In this document: piece after piece, positions 43,734 to 55,449 of the stretch
Layout: every line of letters begins with the position of its first letter
How positions within the stretch are numbered: the stretch's first letter is position 1
From: Phoronis australis
Taxonomy: Eukaryota > Phoronida > Phoronidae
Assembly (NCBI GenBank): GCA_002633005.1
Contig: NMRA01000007.1
Coordinates: forward strand, 1,605,697 to 1,669,696
Reading direction: 5' to 3'
DNA: 64,000 nucleotides
Position numbers and translations under genes: made by a program
Notes under the pieces: model-generated
Databases searched by the model: none
Told to the model about the DNA's origin: nothing
What the model saw: the letters and a program-made list of their open reading frames with translations, nothing else

Positions 43734-46700
43734 GTAATATCGTTATGTTCGACGTTTGTCTCGAAAAATATAATAATGCGAGTGGACTTTGGAACAGTTC
43801 GAATATTAAAAAATGGCTAGTTAGGAATGGAAAAAAGTTATCTTTTTATTACCACGACTGAAAATTTAGGTCAACCAGAAGTATTCAATCTTGTATCAGT
43901 TAAGTTAGTGTCGAGAACAGTGAATTTAAAAGGGTTTGACAGTAAAATGTATCAGGTACGCTTGCTTCAGTTACCAGTAACAGTTCAACAGATATCGTCT
44001 CCGAGGTTCGTGTGCTGAAATTTTTCATTGCTAACAGGTTCATCGTACATGGGCGGCGCAGCACTGAAATAAGTGGGGGCTATAGCCCCCCCCCCCAGCC
44101 CGCTATGGTGCGCCCCACCCATGCCCATGGGCGGTGGGTGCAGCACTGAAATAAGTGGGGCTGTAGCCTCCACCCCCCCCCCTGTGGTGCGTAGCCCATG
44201 TCGTAGTAGTAAGCTGCCATAAATACTCGAAAATGTAGATTTGCCTAAGTTTCAAACATAAAAATGATATTTTTTTAATGACGTAAAAACTATTACGTCG
44301 TGTACTTAGGGTTCACAACAGACACAGCACGAACCAGTATTTTTCTTCTTGGATTATCAAGGGAGACAGCAAGAACCCGGGAATTAAGTGGAAGGTCACT
44401 CAAAAACATTTACAGTGGCACATAGCTTATTTTTAGGTTGAACGTGTAATGAAAACAGGCACAACAAAAAACGTTTTCTCGAGAACAGCCCACGTTCGTG
44501 ACGCTAACCTACACTGATGCACGGATGTAGGACTGGGAGAAGGCGCACACAATTTCCAGTGGCACTATTGTGCAGATCTAGAGACACGAGGCGTTTCTGC
44601 ACAATCCGCATAGCCGTCTGAGACCTTTTATGAGTTATTACAGAATTTGACTTTTTGTCACCGTAACACAATCCGATCTGAGACTGCTTGTTTTGAATAA
44701 TGTGCCAATGGAAGTGTTCACGCAATTTTGGATGAGGCACCTGTAACAAAAGCAAACAAAAGAACAACACACCTAATATATCGATGAAATGATCGATAAT
44801 TAGTCAAGCCATACGCGCTTGGAGCTTTGCCTATTGAGACCTTATTCCCTCGGCCATTAGGCCTACTGACCCCAAGCGGCCTAACTTGTGTGCAAAAGTT
44901 GAGTTACAACTGGACTAACTTTACTGCGGTGTCAAATATACTCTCCTTCAGAAGATGGGATTAGCGACCGGTATTAACTTTAGGCTAGCGGCGTAAGTCT
45001 ATGGGAACACTTAATCCATCGGAATAAATATGATCACCGCAGTAAAAGGTTCTCGGTTTGACGAGAGTTCGATCGAGCGTACTCAGTTTACCCCTGTTAG
45101 CTTCCACTAAGTATCAGTCTTCGGATCACGTTAACGTATTGTGTGTTTGTTCTTCTATCGGGTTAATTACATGAGTTACGTTTACGTATAATACGTAAAA
45201 AGACAATAAGAGTGTTTCGGTTTACCAGAATTTTTTATCTGCGCCGGTCGCTGAGACCGGCAAAATATTTGAGCAATTGAAGTACACTGACCCCAAGTCC
45301 AGTTGCCAATGCGAAAGTTTAATCAACACTTTCTAACCGACATGTGTATTCGAGTACGTGTAGCTAATTCCGCAATTTGAAATAGGGGATAATAAAATTG
45401 TAGAACTCACGTGCGATACAGAAGTCATCAAAGTCCTTGAAGGTGCAAACTAGTTATTTCCATCTATTTTATTCCAGTTTAGCCTGTGGGAAACCACCTA
45501 CAGGACACTACTAGTAGGCTGTTGTAATAACTCGACTCACGTTGTTGCAGGCGCCAGTACATCCTCTCTGTGTGAAATACAATCGGCATACCTGGAGCAA
45601 TGCAGGCGACTTGGCGTACTTCCGGTGACGTACTTCATACGCAATATGACAGAAAACGATTTTGTCATGAGAAATCATGGTTTAGGACCTCTAGGCACCC
45701 GGGCTCTCGCTACCGCACTGGAAGTACGCAGATTCAAACTACCTGGACACTTTGATTATCATATGCCCAGTTATTGCTATATTAAATCATAAGTTGTTCT
45801 GATATTTTGTTGCACTGCCGCATGTGTTACTGATGAGAGAGGTACTTAAGCAGAGAGTGCTTAGTGATCACAATTCTTCACCAGAAGTGTCAATGCGCCA
45901 CTGACATGACCAGGGTGCATAAAAAGAAATCTGGATTTTTACAATTTATTTCAAATAGGTGATGCTTGTTTTTAACCATTCTTGGCGACCGTTTTAACAA
46001 TTGTTATTGCCGTTACGAAGCACGGGCGTGTTCCGTTGACGCTAAACACTGACAGCAGTGTGACCACGTGCTTCGATTTCTACTGGCGATCTCGTGAAGA
46101 CTTGTTTCGACATCGCAAGAATGTTATTTTTTCTACGGATAGCAGAATAGCTTTTTCTCATTTTGCAATTTTATCGTTTGTCGTTGTCACGTTAAAACGA
46201 TGGCCAAAAGATGACATCGCGCGCTTCTTTTTTAATTATCTAGGATCTTGAAATCCCGAGATTATTAAAAAAGAAAAGTGCGATGTCAGCTCTAGGCCAC
46301 CGTATGTTACATCGAGAGTAGTCCTATTAAAAAAAGCAAGGCTGCGCTTTGCTTTTCGGTTCCTGTAGAAACCCACTGCCTTGAGATGGGCAGGTTGGTA
46401 CACTGTGGCTAAAATATTTTATTTGGGCTGATTTTCATCGACGGGGTGGCATTCAATTTTGTGGAAACGATTATTCTTTTTGCGAGATGTATAAAATATT
46501 TAAGCGTAAAATTAAGCATACAACTTAATTTAACGCTTGAACTGGTGAATTGAACTGATGGAAATGACAGATTTAGTAATAAAAGATTGATTGAAGGAGA
46601 CCTTACATCAAGGTTAAAAAAACGAGGAACAATGTAAATTTGTATGTTATAGTTGCTGATAATTGCACTGTTATCATCACAATCTGTTTGTTTGATACGA

Positions 46701-49700
46701 TGCATTCCAGAAAAACACATACATTGAAAGACTGAATTTGGAAGGGAATGCAATTCAGGCAGAAGGGGTCGAATATCTGTGCAAAATGCTCAAAGAAAAC
46801 TTTTACATAACAGACTTGGTAAGTAGTTCTATTGAACAGTTGTTCCACGTTATTTTAATTTACAATTGTTCAACTAAACGGTAAATTTTGTCATTCATCA
46901 ACGAATTGACTGAGTGAATTATCAAACAATGCTGATGTTGTCCAACCAGCAAAAATTGTTGATGTTCTTAACATAGTTCTGTTTCTCGTAGTATCTCGCG
47001 GAAAACTCACTGGGTAGTGAAGGATCGCGCCACATCTTCGAGATGATGGCGGACAACCATACCATCATTAGATTAGATCTCTCTGGGAACAACATTCAAG
47101 ATTCAGACGGCGTGAATCTATGTGCAATGCTAGAGGTAAGTGATAGACCGGTGAAATTTAACAGACTGATGCATGTCACTCTCCGAGATCTTTCCTGTCA
47201 TGTTGCGGTACTATGGGTAATTCCTTTACGCAGGTCGCTTCTTCTTCTGGTATTATAGTTCTCCATCTTGTTTGTAGAGCGTGTGAAACTAAGTCATAAC
47301 TTCGTACCAAAGTAGCTGCTTGCCCTTCCAAACTATCATTTGTATCATTACTCCACCACCTTTTCGTATTTTCCAGTTGTGGTTTAGATGACTGAAATTT
47401 GTCATCTTATAGCGGTCTTGTGTATCTAAACAAAACCATCCCCCAACGGTTTTATAGCCACGGCCGTTTGCTGGAAAAATTGTTATAACATTTACGTGTT
47501 CTTTATTCTTATACCATTCGATGATCATGTTATTTTCATTTCAGGCGAATACGTCACTCAAGTATTTGTATCTTCGCAATAACCATCTTGCGGACAAAGC
47601 TAGTTTTGCTCTGAAGACGGCGCTGTCAAACAACGAGTCGCTAGAACTGCTGGATATTAGCTGGAACCACATCAGAATGAAAGGAGCCGTGGCGGTGTCA
47701 GAAGGCGTTGCAGTATGCTTTCTATAAATTATCACATTTAATGCAAAAAACATCCTTTAAAGTTAATTGATTCATGAAACGCTTTTAAGAGAAATACAGG
47801 GGCGTAGTACTTGCCGGTGCGAGTCCTCTGACACCGGACTGACTACTTTTTGCCTGCAGAGCACAGATGCTTAGACTCTAACCAGAAAAAAGGACAATAA
47901 TTTAACTCTTATATTTTTGAGTTTCTAAAGCATCAAAAGGAGAACAGCTCATTTTTTCTGTTTTTGTGCCACATATTTATTATCATGGCCAACATGTTCT
48001 CGCATACGCGCGGTAATAACTTCTCAATAATGCAACAGAACAAGGAAATGAAGACCTTTCATTACCCGAGGAATGGCTAATTTTGCACCTTTGGCGGCGC
48101 ACATAACTGCTTTGTTACATTTTGAAATGAATTATGTTGAAATGGAATAGGTCAGTGAATTGAAAAAAGAATGAAATTTGACGTTGAAAGTGAAAAAATG
48201 AAATAGTATGGGATACATATGAGAAATAATCTTTCACCGCAGACTCAACATTTTGTTTACTTTTTCACAAATACATTTCTCTGCAGAGTACACAGAAATT
48301 TACGTCTAAAACTTAACACAACGTTTCTTTGATCAGGAAAACATCGGTCTCAGATATCTGAACCTGTCCATGAATGGTTTCGGAGTAGAGGGTGCCACAG
48401 CAATGGGCAAAGCGCTGGCTGTCAACCGATCACTCAGAGAACTCGACCTGAGCTGGAACCGTATACCGTACAGAGGGGGCGAAGCAATAGGAAAAGGACT
48501 AAATATTAACGATATTCTAAGAGTACTCAAGGTAAAATGATATGTTATTGAAAGCAAAGAAATCGCTTCAGCCAGTTTAAGTTTCGTTTCTTACCTATTG
48601 ACAGTTGCATTTTTGAGGCAATTGAATTTTTAATCCTAATTCAACTTAAAAAATTATTCATTTAAATTCAAGAAGTACACTGTTTTGCTAGGCTCCCCGT
48701 TTTCTAATGTTTAATAGGGTGACATAGGCTTCATTCTGTATTGTTCCTTGTCGGACGAAAATCTCCCAAGTACGTTACTCTGTGAGTGAGTTTTCTTGCT
48801 TGTGTTCGTACTCACATTACAGACTACATCCGTTGTTCGATCGACATGAGATTTACACAAAACACGAAGCCCATCAATCACTCGAAGCCTATTTTTGTGG
48901 ATCGAACTGTCTAAAAGTACATATTTTTCTGGTGGTAAAAGTCTATAGAATTCGAATTTTGACTTTGAACCAGTGTAACATTAATTAGCTGGCGTGACCA
49001 TGTCTTTTAAGCCAAGTTTAGCGAAAAAATTTTTCATTTAATGAAGGCACGCAAAACAACGGTATCAGTAACAGGGCCAAATTTTGTTGAGTATAAACGC
49101 TCAAGATGAAGTTAGCACAATTTGGAAGTTTTGACTAGGATCCTAAAACATAACCTTAATTTTTGCGAACATTCGATGTTTGTTGTCATTTCAGATCGGT
49201 AACAACCCGTTAACAGCTCCCGGGGCCATAGCTGTGCTGAACGGAATAGCGAGCAACGACAGCAGTAACTTAGATTACTTAGACTTGGTGGTAAGTCCGA
49301 AAAAAGACATATTTAGGACATTTTAACCTAAGTCATAGAAGAGAGTCCTTCGGTTTCTTTGACGTTTATAGTATACAAACCCAGTGTTTTGTAGCACTGG
49401 CAATTATTATCCATTCAAATATACTCTGGTACTTTTAAGTTTGACTGTCCCCTCTCTTGTAGTCATCGTGGAGTGAGTGTCTGTGTTCGAAGATGAATTT
49501 CGACCTTTTGAGTTGAGGCTTGAAACTAAAAACCATGTACTGTTAAAATCGACTCGAATTAGAACCGTTCATGCAAACTTGATTTATCTGAAGTGCAAGC
49601 TGACCGCGCAACACCAGTGCTTCAAAGATTCGTTGGAAACTGAGTTTGTAAAACCAAAATAGGCCCTGCTGAATTCTGGCAACAGGATATAAACTGCATG

Positions 49701-52700
49701 TTAGACGCTTAACAGTAACAGCCACCTGTTCGATTTTAAATTTCAGGAAATTTTCGTAACTCAGAAGTTTGTTGATCTGAAGAACTCAACGGAAAAAAGT
49801 CGATCCATTAAAGTCGTTCACGGCGAGCTCACGCCAGACAACAATGAAGCGCTCATTGTGGAGGTACGAAGAGTTTTTATGAGGCGTTTTTGTCGCAAAA
49901 AGACCACATTGAAAATTTCCTTCCTTAAGGATTGTCAATTCGCAATTTATTCTGTTCACATTCCGCAATATCAAAAAGCGGGAGTTTTACGTAGGTAACT
50001 TTTTGGGTATGGCTATGCAGTATTGGACCGAAGCGCACTTGTGCAATACTTCTTTCCTCTCCAATTGAAAAATAAAGGTACATAAGAAGCAAACAATCGA
50101 GACCAGGGTCGAGTTCAATTAGTGTCTCGTAGCAAGAAAAATCTTGTAAAAATCACGTGCACTCTTTGAAATACACGGCGATATCTCGCGAGATCTTGCT
50201 TTTTAGCGAGACTCAAGCGTTATACTGAACCATAACCACTGGCCAAACGGACATCAAGTCCTACCAAAGTGTTCGAGGAATATTATAAAACCAGTTATGA
50301 GTTTAAGTGGCTTAATTCGATTTGTTTACGGAGCTATACAGCTTGAAATATTCGAGTAACTTTTTAATTTAATGGTTTAATTTTTGTAGTATGACTTCAT
50401 AGCAGCCTATCGCAAGGATCCCATGACGGTGCTCAAGCGATACGCTGAAAGTAATGGTCTCCGGCTGGTGGACTTGTTCAGGCAATTTGACAAAGACAAC
50501 AGTTTAACGGTTAACCGAAAGGAGTTCGTCCTAGGAGTGAGGGTATGCAGTTCGACTAGAACTTTTTAGAAGAGGAACGGGATTTCTAATATGATACGTT
50601 ATTGACTTCGACAGGAAGATGCTGACGCCGAACAAGACAAATATGAGCCTCAAAAAATGCTACTCGCCACACTTTCGATCTACAGTCAACGGAAAATAGT
50701 TTTGAGTTGCTTTTGCAAAACTACATGTAGACGTTTAACTACAGTGCTTGGTCGACAGCGTTCTGTTTTGTTGCACGAGGAAGTACATAGGCTCGAGATT
50801 TTCACTACTCAAAACATGTTTAAAACTTGTCAAGAGATCAAGTAATGTATTTACATTTCAGAGTGCTGGAATAGAAATGTCGGAGCATCAGATAGATACT
50901 TTGATGAATAAATTAGACAAAGACGGCGATGGCGAAATCGATTATGCGTAAGTTGAGACGTCTGTAGCCACCTAATTTTAATTCATACAAGAAATTAATT
51001 GACAAAAATGGGCCAAACAGTCAACAAACAAACGTTTAAGTCATATCCTGGTGATAAAAATAAGTTTATTTACTAGCGTATTTGTCTTTCCAAAGCGCTG
51101 CCATCACTCTCTAGCCAGGCTGTGTAAGACGCCATGCAGCTTCAGAAGTTGAAACCAACCCGCCATGATCAAGCAAATTCATAAGTCTAACAGGTTTGAG
51201 GCAATATTGAACTGTCAATGAACAGAATTGTTATTAGTCTTATTGCTACGGAGACGATTGCATGGTATTTTGTGCGTAGCGGAGGACAACTGAAAAAAAT
51301 ATTTGCAATTTTCAGATTAACAAGGGAAGAAACTTGAAACTTTTTAAGACACTCTCTGAATAACGTCTTTGTTCCATGTTGTTCATAATTTAATGTTTTA
51401 ATATCATATTTTACGATTTCACATTTTTACAGTTTGCAGCTCTTACTATAATGCTTGGTCAATCATTTCGTATGTGTGCACTGTACTGTATGCAAATGAT
51501 AATTGGCAATCAGATGCAAAAGTAACGTCTCTGGTAGCTACGAAGTCAAGTTCCACATGCCCAGGGTTATTTTCATAGGTGACGTGTATGGTACTTGTCA
51601 CTCAGATTAGTGGTGTTTCCGAGACAAGGTGACCCTAACCGAAAGGTGCCTTTTCGCTTTATTTGTCTACGAGTGCATTTTATCAAGAGAACTCTGCTGA
51701 ACATTGTTTTATTTTATTTTGGTTCGTTGGGTTAAAAAGACTACTTTCCAAGATTGGTAGTTAAGTCAATATTAATTCAATAAAAGTATTTTTTGCATTG
51801 AAAATCCATGGGGAATTTGCAACGAAAGGGAGACTTTTTCATAGATTTCCTGGCAAATGGGCCCCTTTTCATCGTACTAACTCTCCAAAAGTTTGGGTTG
51901 TTATCGTGATGACCTCTCCAAAAAGGATGGGTATCTTCACTTTCCAGGGACACACTCGTAACCACGTGACATGTTTTTGACACGAATAAGAACTAATAGC
52001 TTTGTCAAAACTACTCCTCAAATAATGGCAACGTGGAAACAGGCCAGGGGTGGATACAGGATTTTGAGTTAGGGTGGGCCATGGCAGTGCATTAGCCAGG
52101 ATTTCAAACATTCGCACCCCCGAACTGCCAAATGGAATCTGGGAGACTTTTAGTGGGGTGGGGCATGGCCCCCTTGGTCCCCCTCTAAATCCGCCACCAC
52201 AGACCACCTGTATGCTAGGTATAAGAGCCAATGACACAGTTTATGTACAGTTGCCATAATAAGAGATACGTTTATTTTACATTTTTACCCATCTATATGC
52301 AAATTATTAATTTATTTACACTTTTAGATATCCTGTCACATTGAATGCAGCTTGTAATCGAACTAAAACACTTGATTGCTAATATTACTCTGATTGTTAA
52401 ATCGTATAAACTGTCCTCTCCGTAACATGTTGTCCCCTCCGTTACAGGTTGTCCCCTCCGTAACATGTTGTCCCCTCCGTTACAGGTTGTCCTCTCCGTA
52501 ACATGTTGTCCTCTCCGTAACATGTTGTCCCCTCCGTTACAGGTTGTCCCCTCCGTTACAGGTTGTCCCCTCCGTTACAAGTTGTCCCCTCCGTTACAGG
52601 TTGTCCCCTCCGTTACAAGTTGTCCCCTCCGTTATAGGTTGTCCTTTCCATTACATTATAGGGAGAATGGATGCCTAATTATCTTGATTTTTCAAAATCA

Positions 52701-52906
52701 GTTCATATAATTGCAGTGAACTTTTGGAAGGGGACAAGAAGAATAGACGAGCAAAGTTAATGCTGGCAAAGGTGATGGCAGAAAACGAAGAAAAACACAA
52801 CGCTGTAGATGACGACACTACCGTAAAAACAGTAGTTATCACGGGTGATTCCAGCGATCTTGAAAAGCTCGCAGAAGACAAAAACGGGGCCGTCGTGCCT
52901 CATTGA
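43379..52906 (+). CDS. LRRC74: LRRC74-like leucine-rich repeat and EF-hand protein, 11 exons
   Basis: Exons 43379-43733, 45551-45723, 46711-46818, 46992-47135, 47545-47712, 48337-48531, 49195-49290, 49747-49863, 50390-50542, 50862-50947 and 52717-52906 join in phase to 594 codons plus TGA. An acidic, disordered N-terminus (1-135) leads into AYLEQCRRLGVLPVTYFIRN, the hallmark before the repeats in LRRC74 proteins. About nine RNase-inhibitor-type leucine-rich repeats follow (roughly 165-415), with LNLEGNAIQAEG, LDLSGNNIQDSD, LYLRNNHLAD, LDISWNHI, LNLSMNGFG and LDLSWNRI cores. The C-terminal part has a degenerate EF hand (486-497) and a canonical one (522-533, DKDGDGEIDYAE). Likely a cytosolic calcium-responsive scaffold; no enzymatic domain is seen. 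The ATG has an overlapping upstream ATG eight bases earlier in another frame. AATAAA lies 21 bases after the stop. Confidence 0.92.
44048..44200. repeat. Two-copy direct repeat with poly-C tracts
   Basis: About 77 bp is present twice: CATGGGCGG, GCAGCACTGAAATAAGTGGG, a GGCT(A/G)TAGCC palindrome, then nine or more C and TGGTGCG. It lies in intron 1 of the LRRC74-like gene. Confidence 0.85.
44504..44740 (-). CDS. Possible antisense exon, unrecognised
   Basis: Minus strand, after a good acceptor (TTGCTTTTGTTACAG), 78 codons run to a stop: VPHPKLREHFHWHIIQNKQS, VITHKRSQTAMRIVQKR and so on. No family recognised and no partner exon found. It lies inside intron 1 of the LRRC74-like gene. It may be chance. 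Confidence 0.2.
   Translation of the reverse strand: MPHPKLREHFHWHIIQNKQSQIGLCYGDKKSNSVITHKRSQTAMRIVQKRLVSLDLHNSATGNCVRLLPVLHPCISVG
45551..45723 (+). CDS. LRRC74: LRRC74-like exon 2
   Basis: Acceptor CGTTGTTGCAG, donor CTGGAA|GTACGC. Encodes AYLEQCRRLGVLPVTYFIRN and the first repeat core, NHGLGPLGTRALATALE. Short enough to be missed by a single-frame search. Confidence 0.9.
46207..46290. mobile_element. Short inverted repeat, arms about 33 bp
   Basis: GATGACATCGCGCGCTTCTT with TTTTAAT mirrors ATTAAAAAAGAAAAGTGCGA with TGTCA around a 20-base centre. Lies in intron 2 of the LRRC74-like gene; probably part of a fold-back element. Confidence 0.65.
46711..46818 (+). CDS. LRRC74: LRRC74-like exon 3
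   Basis: Acceptor ATGCATTCCAG, donor GACTTG|GTAAGT, 36 codons. Encodes YIERLNLEGNAIQAEGVEYL. Confidence 0.9.
46992..47135 (+). CDS. LRRC74: LRRC74-like exon 4
   Basis: Acceptor TTTCTCGTAG, donor CTAGAG|GTAAGT, 48 codons. Encodes YLAENSLGSEGSRHI and IIRLDLSGNNIQDSDGV. Confidence 0.9.
47545..47712 (+). CDS. LRRC74: LRRC74-like exon 5
   Basis: Acceptor TTTTCATTTCAG, donor GTTGCA|GTATGC, 56 codons. Two repeats: LKYLYLRNNHLADKASFALK and LELLDISWNHIRMKGAVAV. Confidence 0.92.
48337..48531 (+). CDS. LRRC74: LRRC74-like exon 6
   Basis: Acceptor TTTCTTTGATCAG, donor CTCAAG|GTAAAA, 65 codons. Two repeats: LRYLNLSMNGFGVEGATAM and LRELDLSWNRIPYRGGEAIG. Confidence 0.92.
48930..49150. repeat. Dispersed repeat family B, copy 3
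   Basis: In intron 6 of the LRRC74-like gene. Shares ATTCGAATTTTGACTTTG, GACCATGTCTTTTA and ACGGTATCAGTAACA with 40.7-41.1 kb. Confidence 0.6.
49195..49290 (+). CDS. LRRC74: LRRC74-like exon 7
   Basis: Acceptor GTTGTCATTTCAG, donor TTGGTG|GTAAGT, 32 codons. Last repeat: IGNNPLTAPGAIAVLNGIA and LDYLDLV. Confidence 0.9.
49747..49863 (+). CDS. LRRC74: LRRC74-like exon 8
   Basis: Acceptor TTTTAAATTTCAG, donor GTGGAG|GTACGA, 39 codons. Linker between the repeats and the EF-hand region. Confidence 0.88.
50105..50245. mobile_element. Palindromic MITE family C, fragment
   Basis: GAAATACACGGCGATATCTC, GCGAGATCTTGCTTTTTAGC and GAGACTCAAGCGTTATACTGAA match the right arm of the 24.9 kb element. Lies in intron 8 of the LRRC74-like gene. 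Confidence 0.7.
50390..50542 (+). CDS. LRRC74: LRRC74-like exon 9 (first EF hand)
   Basis: Acceptor TTTAATTTTTGTAG, donor GTGAGG|GTATGC, 51 codons. The loop DKDNSLTVNRKE keeps ligands at 1, 3, 5 and 12 but has Leu, not Gly, at position 6. Confidence 0.9.
50862..50947 (+). CDS. LRRC74: LRRC74-like exon 10 (second EF hand)
   Basis: Acceptor TTTACATTTCAG, donor TATGC|GTAAGT. Encodes DKDGDGEIDY and splits the next Ala codon; the bidentate Glu at loop position 12 is in exon 11. Confidence 0.92.
52045..52199 (+). mobile_element. hAT-like MITE, 155-bp copy
   Basis: CAGGGGTGGATACAGG to TCTAAATCCGCCACC, with the family blocks ATTTTGAGTTAGGGTGGGCC, TTAGCCAGGATTT and GAACTGCCAAATGGAATCTG. Lies in the last intron of the LRRC74-like gene. 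Confidence 0.75.
52411..52655 (+). repeat. 19-bp minisatellite, 12.9 copies
   Basis: The unit TTGTCCCCTCCGTTACAGG is repeated twelve times plus a part. Five units end TTACAGG, two TTACAAG, one TTATAGG and four TAACATG. It ends 61 bases before terminal exon 11 of the LRRC74-like gene. Confidence 0.95.
52717..52906 (+). CDS. LRRC74: LRRC74-like exon 11 (terminal)
   Basis: Acceptor CATATAATTGCAG. Completes the second EF hand (AELLEGDKKNRR), then a charged tail with a helical KLMLAKVMAENEEKH stretch, ending in TGA. Confidence 0.88.
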
Positions 52907-52926
52907 CATTTTTACGAGTAGATGTA

Positions 52927-52932
52927 AATAAA
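52927..52932 (+). terminator. Polyadenylation signal AATAAA
   Basis: Canonical hexamer 21 bases after the LRRC74-like stop codon. The short 3' UTR this implies is plausible but unproven. Confidence 0.5.
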
Positions 52933-53645
52933 AGATCATGAAAAATCGTCTAAATTCACAATTTATTGTTACCTTACTTCGGTAAAATCTCATCAATTTA
53001 GAATACCGTGAGGCCGAAAAGTGAAATTTTATTATTTTTTCACCTTTTCCGGGAATAAGTACCACCAATCATATCATTTTCAAAGATCTATGCTGCAGCT
53101 GCCATCAGATAGAAAACAAAAACTTTAGAAGCTTTGAAAATAGAGCATAATCTGGCTATTATTTTGTACTGAAATTGGTGAGATCAATTTGCCGTGTTTT
53201 TGTTCATTTATCGTACTTTCGTGTTCGGTGCTTTGATTTGCATAAGTAAAATTTCATGATAAACGTGACGTCAACTTTGTCCGAACTTCCTGAGTAGTAA
53301 TTTTCATAAATGATATTTCTACAGGTGAGCAGTGACGTTCACCTAGGTTTTGACGGAAATGGTTAAGCAGTCTTATTGCTTATTATAGCCGCTCAGACCA
53401 TTATTGCGGAAGAGTTCCTTGACAAGCCAATCCTACCGTCTGCAACTATGCAATTAAGATCTACAACAAAAAATAGGCTTTCAAGCAAGGGATTCGTAAT
53501 AAGATTTTTGGAAACTCGTTGAAAACAAGTCATGTGCACAGGAAATTGAAATTCACACGTCATTAAATCTAACATCCGATTAAGTGATTTATTTTAGTGG
53601 AAGGAAATTTTATCACAATTCCCCCAAAGAAGTTAATCAATGTAT

Positions 53646-53765
53646 ATCATATATAACGGGTAATAGACACGTGGGTACCACATTTTGAGAACTACACTTT
53701 ACTGAATGGCCGCATCAACCTGGTTCTCAAATCCGGCATTTACATACCTGACTCATTATCCAGCG
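53646..53765. mobile_element. Palindromic MITE family E, diverged copy
   Basis: GGGTAATAGAC, ATTTTGAGAAC and CTGGTTCTCAAA occur in the order and spacing of the 38.5 kb element read on the other strand. The arms have drifted. Confidence 0.5.
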
Positions 53766-55259
53766 AAGCCAGACAGTCCATTTCCATATCTTTTGTGTTG
53801 CTTATAGCACAAGTCTAACATTGGGTGAAGATAATTCAGCGCGGACTACTTTCCTTATCAGTCAAGCAACTGAAGTCAATTTAATTTTGACATGAGTGTA
53901 CCTAATTATAGTGAATCAACTATTATGATTCGAACACCGATTTCGGACATTTTTTTGTGTTCTACATATATCTGGAATCATTAATTCTTGAAAACGTGCA
54001 AAAACCGTTTTATACTTTTATAGGCCGAATTGCCGGTTTGTTACATTTTACGACCCTCAGGCTGCTGGCAACGCTCACTGAAATAACTCTGTAAGTGCCT
54101 GTGAATACAGTATGAATGACTATGGCTGAGCGATTTTAAAGGTTGCTGAAGTATAAAAACATGCATTTTTCATGTAATTTAGTTTATGAATAAAGTCTAT
54201 ATCAGAAATCACATCTTTTTTATTCTTTCGCATTTTTGTAAAAGTGTTTTTCCAATGTTATTCCTATTGGCTAACAACGCGCTTCTTACGTCAGTCACTG
54301 AGGTTGCACCTTGGGTGATGGCAATAAGACAAGTTATAGTAGCTCATTAGGTGAATGCCTCTTGGCTACAGAACTGTCCTTTATTTGTATAACTCGTTTG
54401 CTATCTCGGCTCTCAAAAATTCATAATACAAGTCTACTTCTGTGTCGTGTTGACTATTAGTGGAACGATGCCGTTCTGCAACCTGGCCCCGGCCGCGTAG
54501 CCTTCAGTTGCCTTGGTGCAAAGATGTATAATAAATATACAGCCGTTGCGCCGACGTGGGTAAAAATTTATCCAGTAAAATCTACCCGGGCTGTGTAAAA
54601 TTTTGGAGTTTAACGGCGGGAGCTGAACACACAGTGGTACCTAGCTGTATTTTTACGATCTCATAAGGCTAGCTGGCTGGCTAGGCGCCGGGATGCACCA
54701 ACGCCACAGGGAAGAAAAACAGCGTTTTGTGGGGAGAACTATCACTGGCTTTTGGAATAAACAGGGATGAATTTAGAGATCTAAAGTCGACAGTTTAAGG
54801 GAGGTATATGTTCCTCCGACTCACCCCGTCGCCGCGCCTAGTGAAACAGGCGCCGTGTTTTGATTTTTTTCAATGTATCCTGGAGTACTTTTCATGAAAA
54901 CATCCTCACAGAATCAATGGGCATATTAAACAGTAATACAGTCTGAATTGGGCCAACGAAACTGGGTCACGGGCCGATCATGAAACGCCGACGACTCTTA
55001 CCCCGGCGGGAATCCCGTGAGTAACTCGCCCTGGCACCACAGACGTCGCTATGTGTCAGGTTACTGTAAAACGGTTTCTTTTACAGAAGAGTAAAAATAT
55101 ATGGAGAAGCTTTTAGAGCTGGAACGTACATGAAATATCCCTTTTTAGAGTTACGATCTTTTCTATGGGGAAAATTATATGTAGAGTAAGGTGGTCATCT
55201 CGTTACCAATCCAGCATTTTTTGTAATAAGCTATTGCAGACTTTTTAGGCATAGCCTTG
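53766..55259. other. Intergenic, no recognised gene
   Basis: Includes a GTACCTAATTAT end near 53.90 kb related to the 35.8 kb element, and a GC-richer block (54.47-55.06 kb) with several CG dinucleotides that could hold a promoter; no motif is decisive. Confidence 0.35.
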
Positions 55260-55374
55260 GCGAAAAGCTGTATGCATACATAGATTACTATACTCTAGTC
55301 TATGATGATGCATACTACACCTCTACACTACAGTCATAGTCTTCAATTCATATGTTTAGGCATACTGGCTGGCT

Positions 55375-55393
55375 GGCTATGTCAGACATAGCC
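55375..55393. repeat. Perfect 19-bp palindrome
   Basis: GGCTATGTCAGACATAGCC: nine-base arms and a one-base centre, next to the left boundary of repeat family D copy 2. Confidence 0.85.
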
Positions 55394-55449
55394 ATACCAA
55401 GGCCCAAACCATAGACAGTACCACCTGGCTCGGCTGGCTGTAGAGATGC

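Noticed and set aside
52465-52710. Pro/Leu-rich repeat ORF before the last LRRC74-like exon
   Set aside because: Translation of the 19-bp minisatellite; the unit is not a multiple of three, so the frame cycles by chance.
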